DNA of 64,000 nucleotides from Oscillatoria nigro-viridis PCC 7112 (GTDB lineage Bacteria > Cyanobacteriota > Cyanobacteriia > Cyanobacteriales > Microcoleaceae). Position 1 is the stretch's first letter, and each line of letters begins with the position of its first letter. Location: assembly GCF_000317475.1 (NCBI RefSeq), contig NC_019729.1, positions 758,501 through 822,500 on the forward strand. Reading direction: 5' to 3'. The translations under genes were made by a program, and so were the position numbers. Positions 34,386 through 44,046 of the stretch are shown here, piece by piece. Under the pieces are notes generated by a model that saw only the letters and a program-made list of their open reading frames with translations, searched no databases and was not told the DNA's origin.

Positions 34386-35255
34386 TTACGTATCTTGAGA
34401 AACTAAAGTAATTACTGTCACCTCCGGCGGACAAAATAGCCTTCCCGGCGAATAAGTCCCCAAACCCCGATTCACGTACAGCAAATTACTCCCAACCTGA
34501 TGCAAACCGCTAGCCCATTCCCAGTGAGTAACTACTCGATCCCAAGCCGACATAAAAGGAATGAACTTTCGGATTCGTTGAGGAATCAAATAGCCAATTT
34601 TTCTGACCCAAGCGTACAAAGGCCCGATACCGGGAATAACGATTTGACCGCCGTGAGTGTGGCCAGACAACTGCAAATCAATTCGCCAATTTTGCAGCTT
34701 TTCAGCAGTATCAGGATTGTGAGACAATACAATCCGAGGAATCGCGGGATTTATTGATGCCATTACAGGTTTAGGCGCAAAATCGCCCGACCAAAAATCT
34801 GCTAACCCAACTAAAGCCAATTCCGATCCCAAAGGATAGATTGCTTCGTTGTACAAAACCCGAATCCCGACGCTATTTAAAGCATTAGCAACCTCTGTTT
34901 TTGCCCCCGGCCAATAGTGGTCGTGATTGCCCAAAACCGCGTAAATTCCCACCCGACTTTGCAAGTTTTTCAATCGCTGCACTAAGCCGTAAATAGGTGC
35001 GGGGTCGTAGCTAATAAAGTCACCGGTTAAAAAAATCATGTCTGGTTCAGCTTCATTGGCTGCAGCAATCGCCTTCTCTAGCAACCATTCCGACAGCCTC
35101 ACCCCGTCATAGTGAAAGTCAGTAAGCTGTACAATTTTAGTACCGGATAGATTTGCTGGAAGATTGGCAATGGGTATTGTTAAATACTCTACTCGCAGTT
35201 TCCCAGTTAATAACCTGTGCATAAATCTAAGGTTTATTGGTGACATAAGCGCCAC
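34386..35255 (-). CDS. Calcineurin-type metallophosphoesterase
   Basis: 289 residues. All five metal-binding blocks are present: LTDFHYDG (D-x-H), FLTGDFIS (GD), VLGNHDHYW (GNHD), VLSHNPD (H) and LSGHTHGGQ (GHxH). This matches the YkuE/Cda1-like branch of metallophosphoesterases, often membrane-associated lipid pyrophosphatases. No signal peptide is obvious, but residues 1-30 could be a short amphipathic segment. The substrate is unknown. The gene stands alone. Confidence 0.88.
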   Translation of the reverse strand: MALMSPINLRFMHRLLTGKLRVEYLTIPIANLPANLSGTKIVQLTDFHYDGVRLSEWLLEKAIAAANEAEPDMIFLTGDFISYDPAPIYGLVQRLKNLQSRVGIYAVLGNHDHYWPGAKTEVANALNSVGIRVLYNEAIYPLGSELALVGLADFWSGDFAPKPVMASINPAIPRIVLSHNPDTAEKLQNWRIDLQLSGHTHGGQIVIPGIGPLYAWVRKIGYLIPQRIRKFIPFMSAWDRVVTHWEWASGLHQVGSNLLYVNRGLGTYSPGRLFCPPEVTVITLVSQDT

Positions 35256-35901
35256 CTCTAGCTTAGCAAATAAACAAGCAAGACTGCAAAACTAGATATT
35301 TTCCCCTTTTCCTTCTGTCCTCTGACTAATAACTACTCATTGCTGACTAATGGCTACAGTCCGAGACGCAATAAGTGGGATTGTATCAAGAGAATTGAAA
35401 CAGAAATCCCCACTCTTCAGTTAGGCTTTCTTGCAAAATTGTTTGGGTCTTACCCGCCCAAATACTACAGCATTTTTATAATATTATGACTGGCGTAACA
35501 AGTTGTTTAAAACGCTATCAATCCTCTTCAGACTGGCATTCCCCGTCCCGCATCTATATTCTTTTGCCAATTTTCAAAGCTGAGACTTGTGCCGCATCCC
35601 CATCGCATCGGCCTACCACGGGGGGATTGCCACTACCAAACACTATCTCATCACTAATTATTTATTACTGAGTAGGTGCAAATAAACATGGCTTAGAGGA
35701 GGCTGGGTTTTGCATTAAAAATAAACTGATGGCTAGTATATATAGCAATTGTAAATCATTGGTGAATTTCTCACTCCCTCCCAGCGGGTTCGGGGAGGGT
35801 TGGGGTGGGGTAAAAAATTTACGACTCCTGCAAGGATTGCTATAGTTCGTTGCGTTACCCGCCCCTAAGATTTTTTATTTTGGGTCGCGTCTGCCTACTT
35901 T
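35256..35901. other. Long intergenic region with repeat element
   Basis: 646 bp. ACTAATAACTACTCATTGCTGACTAATGGC-type heptamer-like sequence near 35325-35360 and a 104-bp inverted element at 35741-35844. The plus frame 35486-35671 has no recognisable product and is rejected. Confidence 0.55.
35741..35844. repeat. 104-bp element with TATAGCAAT inverted ends, copy 2
   Basis: Begins TATAGCAATT and ends AAGGATTGCTATA, with GGGTAAAAAATTTACGACTCCTGC near the right end. It is the reverse-oriented relative of 26953-27057; the middle parts differ. Confidence 0.8.
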
Positions 35902-36387
35902 TTAACTAATAAATTTTGACGAATGACGCTTCTTTTCAATATACTGCTGGTGGTAATCCTCTGCCAGATAAAATTCACCAGCAGGTTGGATTTCGGTGGC
36001 AATATCTTTGTCGTATTTACCGAAAGTTTGCAATTTTTGTTTGGAGAGGCGAGCGGCTTTTTCTTGTTCCCAATTGTGATAAAAAATCACAGACCTGTAC
36101 TGTTCGCCTCTGTCGGGGCCTTGGCGATTGATTTGGGTAGGATCGTGACAGTTCCAGAATACCTCTAGCAGTGCTTCGTAACTCACCTGCGATCGATCGT
36201 ACTCTAGCAGGACGGCTTCAGCGTGACCGGTGACTCTGGCGCAAACATCCAGGTAGCACGGATTCGGCCAGTGACCTCCCGTGTAGCCCGCAGCAGTCGA
36301 GACGACACCCGGAACGGCGCGAAACTTGTGTTCAACTCCCCAAAAACAACCGGCGGCAAATGTGGCTTTTTCCATCGTGTTACTCAT
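35902..36387 (-). CDS. msrA: Peptide-methionine (S)-S-oxide reductase
   Basis: 161 residues. The catalytic Cys14 is in [54 protein letters not shown] and the C-terminal EDYHQQYI are all classic MsrA segments. The enzyme repairs methionine-S-sulfoxide in oxidised proteins, using thioredoxin. The C-terminal resolving Cys seen in some MsrA proteins is not present (SKFIS end), so recycling may use other cysteines. It is downstream of holB and tmk on the same strand. Confidence 0.95.
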   Translation of the reverse strand: MSNTMEKATFAAGCFWGVEHKFRAVPGVVSTAAGYTGGHWPNPCYLDVCARVTGHAEAVLLEYDRSQVSYEALLEVFWNCHDPTQINRQGPDRGEQYRSVIFYHNWEQEKAARLSKQKLQTFGKYDKDIATEIQPAGEFYLAEDYHQQYIEKKRHSSKFIS

Positions 36388-36414
36388 CGTATTGGGTTCA
36401 AACTTGGCACTAGG

Positions 36415-37377
36415 TTATGCTTGACATATTCCCATCAGTGTGCATTCCCAAACTAATCGCGGCTGTACGTAGTTTAGCAAATATTGCCGCGCTTTCTCCA
36501 AGGGTTCTAAGGGCGATCGACTAATTCCGCCTGCCAAAAATTGCTGCCAGTAACAGTGCTGTAAATAATCGATTAACCACAACTGAGATTCAGTATCTAA
36601 AGTTTTATCAATTTCCTTGGCCAATTCCAAAGCAGACCGCAGATTTTGAGGCAACTGCTTCACCTTTTGCAGCAAATCATCGGGTATTGATTGCAGTTGC
36701 TGCCAAATTGCAATTGCCTCGCCAGGACTGCCTTGAGCCATCCCCATTACCTCGGGATGGGATAAAATCTCTGCGAATCCGGCTTGCTGCAAAACTTGTG
36801 CCATTGCTTCGGGATTGAGCCGTGAAAACTGGATTTTTTGGCAGCGGGAAATCAAAGTGGGCAGTAAAGCTTCCACTGTCGGAGCAATTAAAATGAGGGC
36901 TGCTTTTCCCGGTTCTTCCAATGTCTTTAACAAGCCGTTAGCGGCTCCCTCACCCATTGTTTCTGCTTGTTCCAACACTACGACTGAACGCGCAGCTTCT
37001 AGCGGCGGTCGGCTGAGAAAATCACCGATTTCTCGAACTTGTTCTAAGCGAATTTGTGGCGGTGCTTTCCGCTTTAAACCGGCTTCCTCTGCTTCCTTTG
37101 GTGTCAGCCGTTTGCCTTGGTTCATATAAGTTGGTTCGACCCACAGTAAGTCTGGATGATTTCGCTGCCGCACGCGATTTTGCACGGAGGCTGTTAGTCT
37201 GGTTTCGGGAAGATTGGCTGAGAATAAAAGCTCGATGAAACACTGGGCTGCTAAACTTTTGCCGATGCCGTTAGAGCCGACAAATAAATAACCAGGAGCA
37301 ATTCGGTTTCGCTCGACTGCTTGAGTTAGCAATTCTACTGCTCGCTCTTGTCCGATTAATGATTTAAAATAATCCAT
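36415..37377 (-). CDS. holB: DNA polymerase III subunit delta'
   Basis: 320 residues from ATG 37377 (MDYFKSLIGQERAVELL), the normal start; an upstream ATG at 37410 adds 11 residues. It is a AAA+ clamp-loader subunit: P-loop GSNGIGKS, VVVLEQAETMGEGAANGLLKTLEEPG (Walker B region), LISRCQKIQF (SRC motif). The zinc-binding cysteines of gamma/tau proteins are absent, as is normal for delta'. It acts in loading the sliding clamp for replication. It lies downstream of tmk on the same strand, the common tmk-holB arrangement. Confidence 0.93.
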   Translation of the reverse strand: MDYFKSLIGQERAVELLTQAVERNRIAPGYLFVGSNGIGKSLAAQCFIELLFSANLPETRLTASVQNRVRQRNHPDLLWVEPTYMNQGKRLTPKEAEEAGLKRKAPPQIRLEQVREIGDFLSRPPLEAARSVVVLEQAETMGEGAANGLLKTLEEPGKAALILIAPTVEALLPTLISRCQKIQFSRLNPEAMAQVLQQAGFAEILSHPEVMGMAQGSPGEAIAIWQQLQSIPDDLLQKVKQLPQNLRSALELAKEIDKTLDTESQLWLIDYLQHCYWQQFLAGGISRSPLEPLEKARQYLLNYVQPRLVWECTLMGICQA

Positions 37378-37635
37378 GTTTGCGGGAGAAGGAAGAAGGA
37401 AGTTCGGCAACGGATTTTGTAGCGGATGTAACGGATGTCAGGATGAAGGATGAAGGAATAAAATCTAGGGGTTCAGCAATTAAGAACATCTTAAGCGTCG
37501 GGCGCGGTTGCTATAATACCAAAAGGTTATTGTGTTTTAACGGACTGCTAAATAATTGTTTTGACTTAAGAATGTTAAATTGTAAGTTGCCGGAGCCGGA
37601 CAGAGGATTGCCGTGTTTCTACACATTATCTAGCG

Positions 37636-38304
37636 CTATTTTTGAGAATTGGTATTATTTAAATATCCCCAAGCTTCTAATCGGCGAGTTACAATAGCTT
37701 GAATTTCCTGAGCGATCTCATATTCAGGGCGATCGGCATTTATCCGGACAATTCGAGATTTATTTGCCTCGGCTAACTCCGCAAAACCTTGCTGCACAAG
37801 GCGGTGAAACTTCAAATCAGCTTGCTCGATCCGATCGCGCTCTCCCCGAGCTCTTACCCTCGCCAAACCCTCCTCCACATTCATATCTAGCCATAAAGTC
37901 AGATCGCTTTGCAAGCCGCCCGTGGCAATTTCATTCAACTGTTTAATTAAATTTAAGTTAAGACCGCGGCCGTAGCCCTGATAAGCAATCGTAGAGTCAG
38001 TAAAGCGATCGCATAAAACAATCGTTCCCTTAGATAACTCTGGTTTGAGAAAAGTTTCGACGTGTTGAGCGCGATCGGCCGCGTACATGAGTAATTCTGC
38101 TCGATCGGATACAGATTCGCCCGAATCTTGTTTCAGCAGCAAATGTCGCAGTCCCCTTCCCAGCTCAGTACCCCCCGGTTCGCGAGTAGCCACCAACGGG
38201 ACTCTCAGCAAGCAACTTGCTTGCAGGAACTGTATCAAGCGCTGCATTTGCGTAGTTTTCCCCGCACCTTCAACCCCCTCAAACACGATAAGTTTGCCCT
38301 TCAT
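37636..38304 (-). CDS. tmk: Thymidylate kinase
   Basis: 222 residues. The P-loop is EGVEGAGKTT (9-18), the substrate loops are REPGGTELG and CDRFTDSTIAYQG, and the LID segment RARGERDRIE is present. The enzyme phosphorylates dTMP to dTDP. It is followed by holB after 258 bp of repeat-like sequence. It is divergent from the 115-residue hypothetical gene at 38411, with about 100 bp between. Confidence 0.95.
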   Translation of the reverse strand: MKGKLIVFEGVEGAGKTTQMQRLIQFLQASCLLRVPLVATREPGGTELGRGLRHLLLKQDSGESVSDRAELLMYAADRAQHVETFLKPELSKGTIVLCDRFTDSTIAYQGYGRGLNLNLIKQLNEIATGGLQSDLTLWLDMNVEEGLARVRARGERDRIEQADLKFHRLVQQGFAELAEANKSRIVRINADRPEYEIAQEIQAIVTRRLEAWGYLNNTNSQK

Positions 38305-38410
38305 TGCTCTAACTTTCCACCTGTATAAAATAAATCTATTATTGTTCTGTGCATCTGTTCTAGGTTCGGTATGATAATAAAGTCTAAATGCCTCACGGCT
38401 GGAGTTGTCT

Positions 38411-38758
38411 ATGGCTCGCTATACTGGTTTTTTTATCGTTGCCGTTCCGATCGACCGTCTCCGTCAATCCCTGATTGAAATTTTAGAGTCATGCAATCTT
38501 GATATTATCTACAATACAGGAGATTCCGTCATGGCTCGCGAGATCCCAGGTCAAGTTTCGATTGCCAAACTTGTCACCGCAGAAGTCCTAATTGAGAAAA
38601 ACACGGCTAGCGACTCAGAGGTTCGTATGAACTTCGTAATTAAAAACGAAGAACTGCCCCTGCAAACCAACAACCACTGCCGTCAAATGTTCGAGCTAGT
38701 GAGCCGTTCAATTATGAACAACAATAATTGGCGGCTATTGGAAAGTATGGCACTGTAG
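38411..38758 (+). CDS. Conserved hypothetical protein
   Basis: 115 residues from ATG 38411, with a GGAG site eight bases upstream; a TTG at 38405 is also in frame. Sequence begins MARYTGFFIVAVPIDRLRQSL and contains DIIYNTGDSVMAREIPGQVSIAKLVTAEVLIE. It looks like a compact alpha/beta protein with no membrane segment. I take it to be a cyanobacterial family of unknown function; the length and composition are those of a real gene. Confidence 0.7.
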   Translation: MARYTGFFIVAVPIDRLRQSLIEILESCNLDIIYNTGDSVMAREIPGQVSIAKLVTAEVLIEKNTASDSEVRMNFVIKNEELPLQTNNHCRQMFELVSRSIMNNNNWRLLESMAL

Positions 38759-38955
38759 CCATCAGTCAGTCAATTTGAGGTGTGAGATTTTCGATTGACT
38801 CTACAGATGAATCAGGGGGTTCTAACTAATGTCGAAACTTCTTGGCTATCGACTCCTGGTGTGAGGGGTTTGTTTCCCTCTTGGGAGGAGGTCATCAGTC
38901 ATTAATTTCTAACTAATGACCGATGGCCTCTGACTTTTATATGCAATCCTTAAAT

Positions 38956-41592
38956 TTAAGGTCGAAATCCCCGGCGCAAAAACAAAGAATTTGTAACAAC
39001 GCTAACAGAACTAAACGCCATAAATGCCCCAGCAGCCGCAGGACTGAGTAGAATTCCGGTTGCAGGCAGCAAGATACCCGCGGCCACCGGAATTCCCAGA
39101 GTATTGTAACCAAAAGCCCAAAATAAATTTTGGCGAATCTTGTTGAAAGTAGCGCGCCCCAGCTCGATCGACTCAACAACATCCATCAAAGCATTTCGCA
39201 TCAGCACAATTTGAGCAGTCTCAACTGCCACATCCGTGCCGCAGTGCAAACCGATACCGACATCAGCTTGAGCCAAAGCCGGGGCGTCATTGATGCCATC
39301 CCCCACCACAGCCACTTTACAGCCTCGGGCTTGCAAAGTCGCGATCGCCCTCGCCTTCTCCTCCGGCCGCACCCCGGCCAAAACATCAGCCGCCGTCAAA
39401 TCTAGCTGCTGCGCCGTCGCCGCCGCCGCAGACGCCGTATCCCCCGTCAGCATCATCACCCGCAATCCCATGCCCCGCAAACGTTCCACCGTCGCCTTAG
39501 CATCCGGCCTCAGAGTATCTTTTAGCCCGATTACCCCCAGCAAAACGCCCTCAGAAGCCACGTAAACCGCCGTTTTGCCTTTGCAAGACCCCGACAATTC
39601 CGTCGCCACAGCGACCCCCTGCTGCTTCATCCACTCGGCATTTCCCGCGAACACCCGCCGGCCCTCCACCAAAGCAGAAACCCCGAATCCCGGTTCCGTG
39701 CAGAAATCTTCAGCAGCTAGCAGCGGCAAACCTTGTTGTTGAGCTTCCAGCAAAATCGCTGCGGCGATGGGATGACAAGCGCCCCTTTCCACCGCCGCCG
39801 CAATTTGCAGCAGTTTTGAGTCAACCCTGCCAGCAACTCCATCAATTGTGGAACAGGCATCTTGCCTGTTGCCAGAAACCCCATCAATTGTGGAACAGGC
39901 ATCTTGCCTGTTGCCAGAAAATCCATCAATTGTGGAACAGGCATCTTGCCTGTTTCCAACATTAATATCGGAGTTCAAATCCCACTCCGAATTGTTGTGG
40001 AAAATCGGCAAATAATCTGTGAGTGTGAGATTTCCGGTTGTCAGAGTGCCAGTCTTGTCAAAAACCACCGTATCTAATTGATGCACCCGTTCTAAAACAT
40101 CGCCACCGCGAATTAAAAGCCCGCGCTCCGCCCCGATGCCAGAACCGACTAAAATTGCAGTTGGGGTAGCCAATCCCAAAGCGCAAGGACAAGCGATAAC
40201 TAAAACTGCGATCGCCAATTTCAAACTCACAAGCAAAGGCGATTGATAATGGATAATTGGCCATTGGTAATCGGTAACTGATAATTGATTTCCCACGCCC
40301 ATTGCCCCATGCCCGATCCCCATTGCCCCGTGTCCCATATCCATTGCCCCGTGTCCTAAAAGCACAGAAGGCCAAATATGAGTGCCGGCAAAATACCAAA
40401 ATAGGAAAGTTAAAACCGATATCGCCATTACCCCATACACAAAATATCCCGCGACAGTATCAGCTAAATTTTGAATCGGCGCTTTGCGAGTTTGGGCTGC
40501 CTGCACCAAAGCCACCATTTGAGCTACAGTTGTTTCCTTACCGGTGCGAGTTGCCCGCATCACAACTGCCCCGGATTTATTGATAGTTCCGGCGGCAACT
40601 GTATCTCCTGGCTGCTTCAAAACCGGCATTGATTCGCCAGTCAGCATCGACTCATCTACGGTTGTTTTGCCTTCGCAGACTTCACCGTCTACCGGTATCT
40701 TTTCCCCGGGCAAAACTTGCAGCCATTCTCCGACTCGGACGCGATCGGCGGGAATTTCAATGTATTGTGGATCGTAGACCTCTGATGTCGAGTTGAAAGG
40801 CAATTCTTGCGATCGCAAATCTAAACTCGAAAGTTTAAAATCAACTAAGCGGGCTTTCGCCGGCTGCAATGCGATTAAAGCTTGCAAAGCTGATGCAGCG
40901 CGCCGTCTGGCTTGCTGTTCGAGAGTTTTGCCCAACAAAATAAAGCCCAGCAGCATCACCGGTTCGTCAAAAAAGCACTCCCATCCCATCCGTGGAAACA
41001 GCAGCGCCGCGTTGCTAGCGGTGTAAGCTGTAACAGCGCCTAAAGCTACCAAAGTATTCATGTTGGGTGCATTTCGCCACAAACTGCGGCACCCGTCAAC
41101 GATAATCGGGCGGCCCGGTAGCAGCAAAGCTAGGGTGGCGAGTCCCCAGTGAAACCAAATATTGGTGAGAATTGGGGCTTTTGTGCCTAGTACGTGACCT
41201 AAACCCGATAGAATAATTAGGATCAGGGCGATCGTCAATTGCTTGATTTGCTGTCTAATTTCTTGTCGCCGCCGTTCAATTGTTGCCGCTTCTGCTTCCT
41301 GCTGATTGTCTCCTAAACGAGACTGAGAGGGAAATCCATTATCAGTCAACTTTTTCGCTAAAGCTTCTGCATCGACAGCCCCCGGTTGACACTCAACCGT
41401 CGCGACTTCTACGGCCAAGTTAACGCAAGCTGAAATGACGCCTGAATACTGCATGAGTTGGCGTTCCACAGCTTTCGCGCAGCCGGCACATTTCATACCG
41501 CCGACATCGAAAGTAACAATTTCTGGCGGTGATTCTTTAACTGGTATGATTTCTGGTTGAATTTCGGAGATTGTTTTGGGGAAAAATTGCAT
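38956..41592 (-). CDS. Copper-type P1B ATPase with two in-frame repeat insertions
   Basis: 878 residues, over 100 longer than typical. An HMA domain with GMKCAGC (Cys35, Cys38) is followed by the actuator motif TGES, the CPC metal site near 467 (IACPCALGLATP), DKTGTLT near 511, HP (GACHPIAAAI) and GDGINDAP near 763. This is a CopA/PacS/CtaA-type copper pump; direction and membrane (plasma or thylakoid) cannot be told. Two insertions are repeat-derived: a Gly-His-Gly-Ala-Met repeat at about 411-432 between membrane segments, and three 14-residue units (GNRQDACSTIDG-type) at about 546-584 in the nucleotide-binding domain. The frame is kept throughout. Confidence 0.92.
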   Translation of the reverse strand: MQFFPKTISEIQPEIIPVKESPPEIVTFDVGGMKCAGCAKAVERQLMQYSGVISACVNLAVEVATVECQPGAVDAEALAKKLTDNGFPSQSRLGDNQQEAEAATIERRRQEIRQQIKQLTIALILIILSGLGHVLGTKAPILTNIWFHWGLATLALLLPGRPIIVDGCRSLWRNAPNMNTLVALGAVTAYTASNAALLFPRMGWECFFDEPVMLLGFILLGKTLEQQARRRAASALQALIALQPAKARLVDFKLSSLDLRSQELPFNSTSEVYDPQYIEIPADRVRVGEWLQVLPGEKIPVDGEVCEGKTTVDESMLTGESMPVLKQPGDTVAAGTINKSGAVVMRATRTGKETTVAQMVALVQAAQTRKAPIQNLADTVAGYFVYGVMAISVLTFLFWYFAGTHIWPSVLLGHGAMDMGHGAMGIGHGAMGVGNQLSVTDYQWPIIHYQSPLLVSLKLAIAVLVIACPCALGLATPTAILVGSGIGAERGLLIRGGDVLERVHQLDTVVFDKTGTLTTGNLTLTDYLPIFHNNSEWDLNSDINVGNRQDACSTIDGFSGNRQDACSTIDGVSGNRQDACSTIDGVAGRVDSKLLQIAAAVERGACHPIAAAILLEAQQQGLPLLAAEDFCTEPGFGVSALVEGRRVFAGNAEWMKQQGVAVATELSGSCKGKTAVYVASEGVLLGVIGLKDTLRPDAKATVERLRGMGLRVMMLTGDTASAAAATAQQLDLTAADVLAGVRPEEKARAIATLQARGCKVAVVGDGINDAPALAQADVGIGLHCGTDVAVETAQIVLMRNALMDVVESIELGRATFNKIRQNLFWAFGYNTLGIPVAAGILLPATGILLSPAAAGAFMAFSSVSVVTNSLFLRRGFRP
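39841..39966. repeat. Three tandem 42-bp palindromic units inside the copper ATPase gene
   Basis: Units start at 39841, 39883 and 39925. Each contains GTGGAACAGGCATCTTGCCTG, a near-perfect palindrome, and a spacer ending CCATCAATT. 42 bp is 14 codons, so the copies keep the frame. The same palindrome is found at 13743 (inside another gene), about 24780 and about 43912. Confidence 0.9.
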
Positions 41593-41893
41593 GGTTTTTT
41601 TTGGTATTGATTAGAATATTTTGGTAGTTCTGAATGGGTTTAATGCACTGTTTAGACAAATGTCTATATTTTTATCATAGGTAAATTTTGTGGCATCTTC
41701 CGAAAGTGTTAGTTTTTTTTAATTCTTATTAATTCCATGCGGTTAAATCCGCAGTTTGGCAGGGTTTGAAACCAATGTCGGACTGCGGGTTTAATGCTAA
41801 GACACGCTTTGGACACGGCAGTGCTGTTTCCCTATTTGATATAATTAGCCAATTGCCTAGTTAGTATCCAGCTTTTATTTGACGAATTTAGCT
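41593..41893. other. Divergent region upstream of the copper ATPase
   Basis: 301 bp. TTAAATCCGCAGT and ACTGCGGGTTTAA (41743-41794) form an inverted repeat. No operator for a copper regulator was identified by eye. Confidence 0.5.
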
Positions 41894-42079
41894 ATGACAG
41901 AAACACCAAAATTTTATATTGTCAAACGTCCTGCCGGTAATTGCGAAATTTTGCCGTTGGCGCAACTCGAAGCACAAAACCCCAGTATTATTGAAAAGTG
42001 GGGCCCTTACGATTCGCCCGAAGATGCCATCGCCCGCCGCATCGGATTAATTCGCGCCGGAAAATGCCAGCCGCAATGA
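41894..42079 (+). CDS. Small conserved cyanobacterial protein
   Basis: 61 residues from ATG 41894 (MTETPKFYIVKRPAGNCEILP...); a TTG at 41879 would add five residues. It has a WGPYDSPEDAIARRIGLIRAGKC segment, typical of short cyanobacterial proteins of unknown function that seem to bind or regulate something through a beta-hairpin and a helix. No membrane segment. Codon use is normal and the composition is not repetitive. Confidence 0.65.
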   Translation: MTETPKFYIVKRPAGNCEILPLAQLEAQNPSIIEKWGPYDSPEDAIARRIGLIRAGKCQPQ

Positions 42080-42394
42080 CGGATTGCGATTGCTTTCCTC
42101 CCATCGCGAAAGCTAACGCGATCTCAAATCTGTTAGCATCGGAATTATTCCTATCTCTGCGATCGACCTCTGCGTGAATCAGCGTCCATCAATTGTCATC
42201 TGCGGTTTACATTCTCTTTTTTTTACCGCAGATGAGGGCAGATAAACACAGATTAACGCAGATGAATTATATAAATTTCGGTTGCACCGGACGCAGTGCA
42301 AAAAATACCGAAGCATTCGAGTTTAAAATCTGGGCTTTTAGCCGTAAATCTTCCCCCGAATGCTTTTTTTTAACTGAAACCCTACACAGGTTTT
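42080..42394. other. Intergenic region, repeats only
   Basis: 315 bp. GCAGATGAGGGCAGATAAACACAGATTAACGCAGATGA-like direct repeats (42227-42265) relate to 19429-19508. No gene is supported; the 71-codon frame here crosses these repeats. Confidence 0.5.
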
Positions 42395-43750
42395 CTACTT
42401 CGATTTAGAAGGTGCTGCACTGGGTTTTGCTTGCGCCGCATTCGGTTTAGGTGGCGCAGTATTCGGTTTCGCCTCCGCCTTATTGTTCCCTGTTTTACCA
42501 GTAACTTGCTGTGTCAAAACTTCCATAGCTTTCGCGTACTGCGGATCGGCCGTCGTAGCAATTTTATCGCGATCGCGCCTCAATTCCTGTTTTTGAGCGT
42601 CGGTGAGTTCTACCTTGAAATCCGGTTCAATCCCGGCGTGGTTGATATCAGTGCCGTTGGGAGTAAAATACTTGGCAATTGTCACCGCTAAACCGGCACC
42701 ATTTCCCACGCCGCGTACTGACTGAACTAAACCTTTACCAAACGTCTTTGTTCCTACCAAAACCGCGCGTTTGTTGTCTTGCAAAGCACCGGATAGAATC
42801 TCGCTAGCACTTGCTGAACCGCCGTCTACCAGTATAACTAACGGTTTGTCTGTGAGTTCTGCCTTATTTGCAGTTTGTTTGTCGGCCTCACCGACTCGAT
42901 CGACCGTCGAGACGATCGTACCTTCTTTGAGCCACATCCGAGCAATTTCAATACTTCCGTACAGCAACCCGCCGGGATTGGAACGCAAGTCTAAAATATA
43001 ACCCGTTACCTTTTTCTGTTCCAAATCCTTAATTGCCGATCGCATTTCCGATGCAGCATTGGCACTGAACTGATTTAAGCGAATATAGCCGACTTCTCCG
43101 ATCGGGGTTTTCTGCACCGACTTCCGCACTGGATGAATTTCTATTTTAGCGCGTTTCAGCTTAAATTCTAATTCCTTGCTTCCACGCAAAATCGTCAGCG
43201 TCACCTCGGTATTCGCCTGGCCGCGAATCAAAGTTACCGCTTGATTCGTATCCATGCCTTCTGTGCTCTTGCCGTCAATCTTAGTAATGATATCTTTTGC
43301 CAGAATACCAGCAGTAAAAGCAGGGGTATCTTCGATCGGCGAAATCACCACCAACTTTTTGGTTTCCTCATCTTGAGTCAACTGAATCCCAACTCCTGTC
43401 AGTTCCCCAGAAGTTTCTACCTGCATATTTCTGAACTCTTGAGGGTCCATAAACCGCGTATAAGGATCGTCCAGCTTCTTCAGCATTTCCCGAATTGCTT
43501 TGTAAGCTTCCTCGTCGCTGGTATAAGTCCGGTTCAAATAATCATTCCGCACCGCTTTCCAGTCAACCTGGTTAAAAGTGCCATCCACATAACTTTTGTC
43601 AATAATTTGCCAAACTTCATCAACTAACTCTTTAGGGCTTCCCCGAAAAGAAGCCAGAGATTTAGAACTGCAACCAGCGTTCGCAAGAGTGACAGCAGTG
43701 AGTACCACTGCTGCTGCACTTAGAACAAGCCCTCGTTTTGTTATAACCAT
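42395..43750 (-). CDS. ctp: Carboxyl-terminal processing protease (S41)
   Basis: 451 residues. A signal segment (LVLSAAAVVLTAVTLANAGC) ends in a weak lipobox-like Cys. The PDZ domain is at about 105-190 (GVGIQLTQDEE ... SPIEDTPAFTAGILAKDII). The Ser/Lys dyad lies in VDGGSASASEI (near 310) and GTKTFGKGLVQ (near 337). The last 40 residues are a low-complexity Lys/Pro/Ala tail. Ctp proteases act in the periplasm or thylakoid lumen; in cyanobacteria CtpA matures the D1 protein. Which paralogue (CtpA, B or C) this is cannot be settled by sight. It is downstream of ispG on the same strand. Confidence 0.9.
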   Translation of the reverse strand: MVITKRGLVLSAAAVVLTAVTLANAGCSSKSLASFRGSPKELVDEVWQIIDKSYVDGTFNQVDWKAVRNDYLNRTYTSDEEAYKAIREMLKKLDDPYTRFMDPQEFRNMQVETSGELTGVGIQLTQDEETKKLVVISPIEDTPAFTAGILAKDIITKIDGKSTEGMDTNQAVTLIRGQANTEVTLTILRGSKELEFKLKRAKIEIHPVRKSVQKTPIGEVGYIRLNQFSANAASEMRSAIKDLEQKKVTGYILDLRSNPGGLLYGSIEIARMWLKEGTIVSTVDRVGEADKQTANKAELTDKPLVILVDGGSASASEILSGALQDNKRAVLVGTKTFGKGLVQSVRGVGNGAGLAVTIAKYFTPNGTDINHAGIEPDFKVELTDAQKQELRRDRDKIATTADPQYAKAMEVLTQQVTGKTGNNKAEAKPNTAPPKPNAAQAKPSAAPSKSK

Positions 43751-43945
43751 TTGTCTGACGCGCGGGAGGAAAAGAGTTCAGAATAATTACGCTCAATCTA
43801 ACACAGGCAAGGCCGGCTCGCGTTTGGCCTACATATATTATTCCACTTTGCCGAGTTCTATTCAGGGCGGGCTCGCGCCCACCCCTGAATAGAACACTCA
43901 CTCTTTGTGGAACAGGCCTTCCAGCTTCTGACAAAGGTGCTCTTC

Positions 43946-43995
43946 AGTCGGTTTAAACCGACTTCAGCTATGAGACAGGGGTTTCAACCCCTGTC
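43946..43995. repeat. Pair of perfect palindromes between ispG and ctp
   Basis: AGTCGGTTTAAACCGACT (43946-43963) and GACAGGGGTTTCAACCCCTG(TC) (43974-43995), separated by TCAGCTATGA. It is a compact dispersed repeat; either hairpin could end or process a transcript from ispG. Confidence 0.85.
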
Positions 43996-44046
43996 GGACT
44001 GTCGGAGTGTCGGACTGTCGAACTCTAACAACAGAGAAAGAATCGG

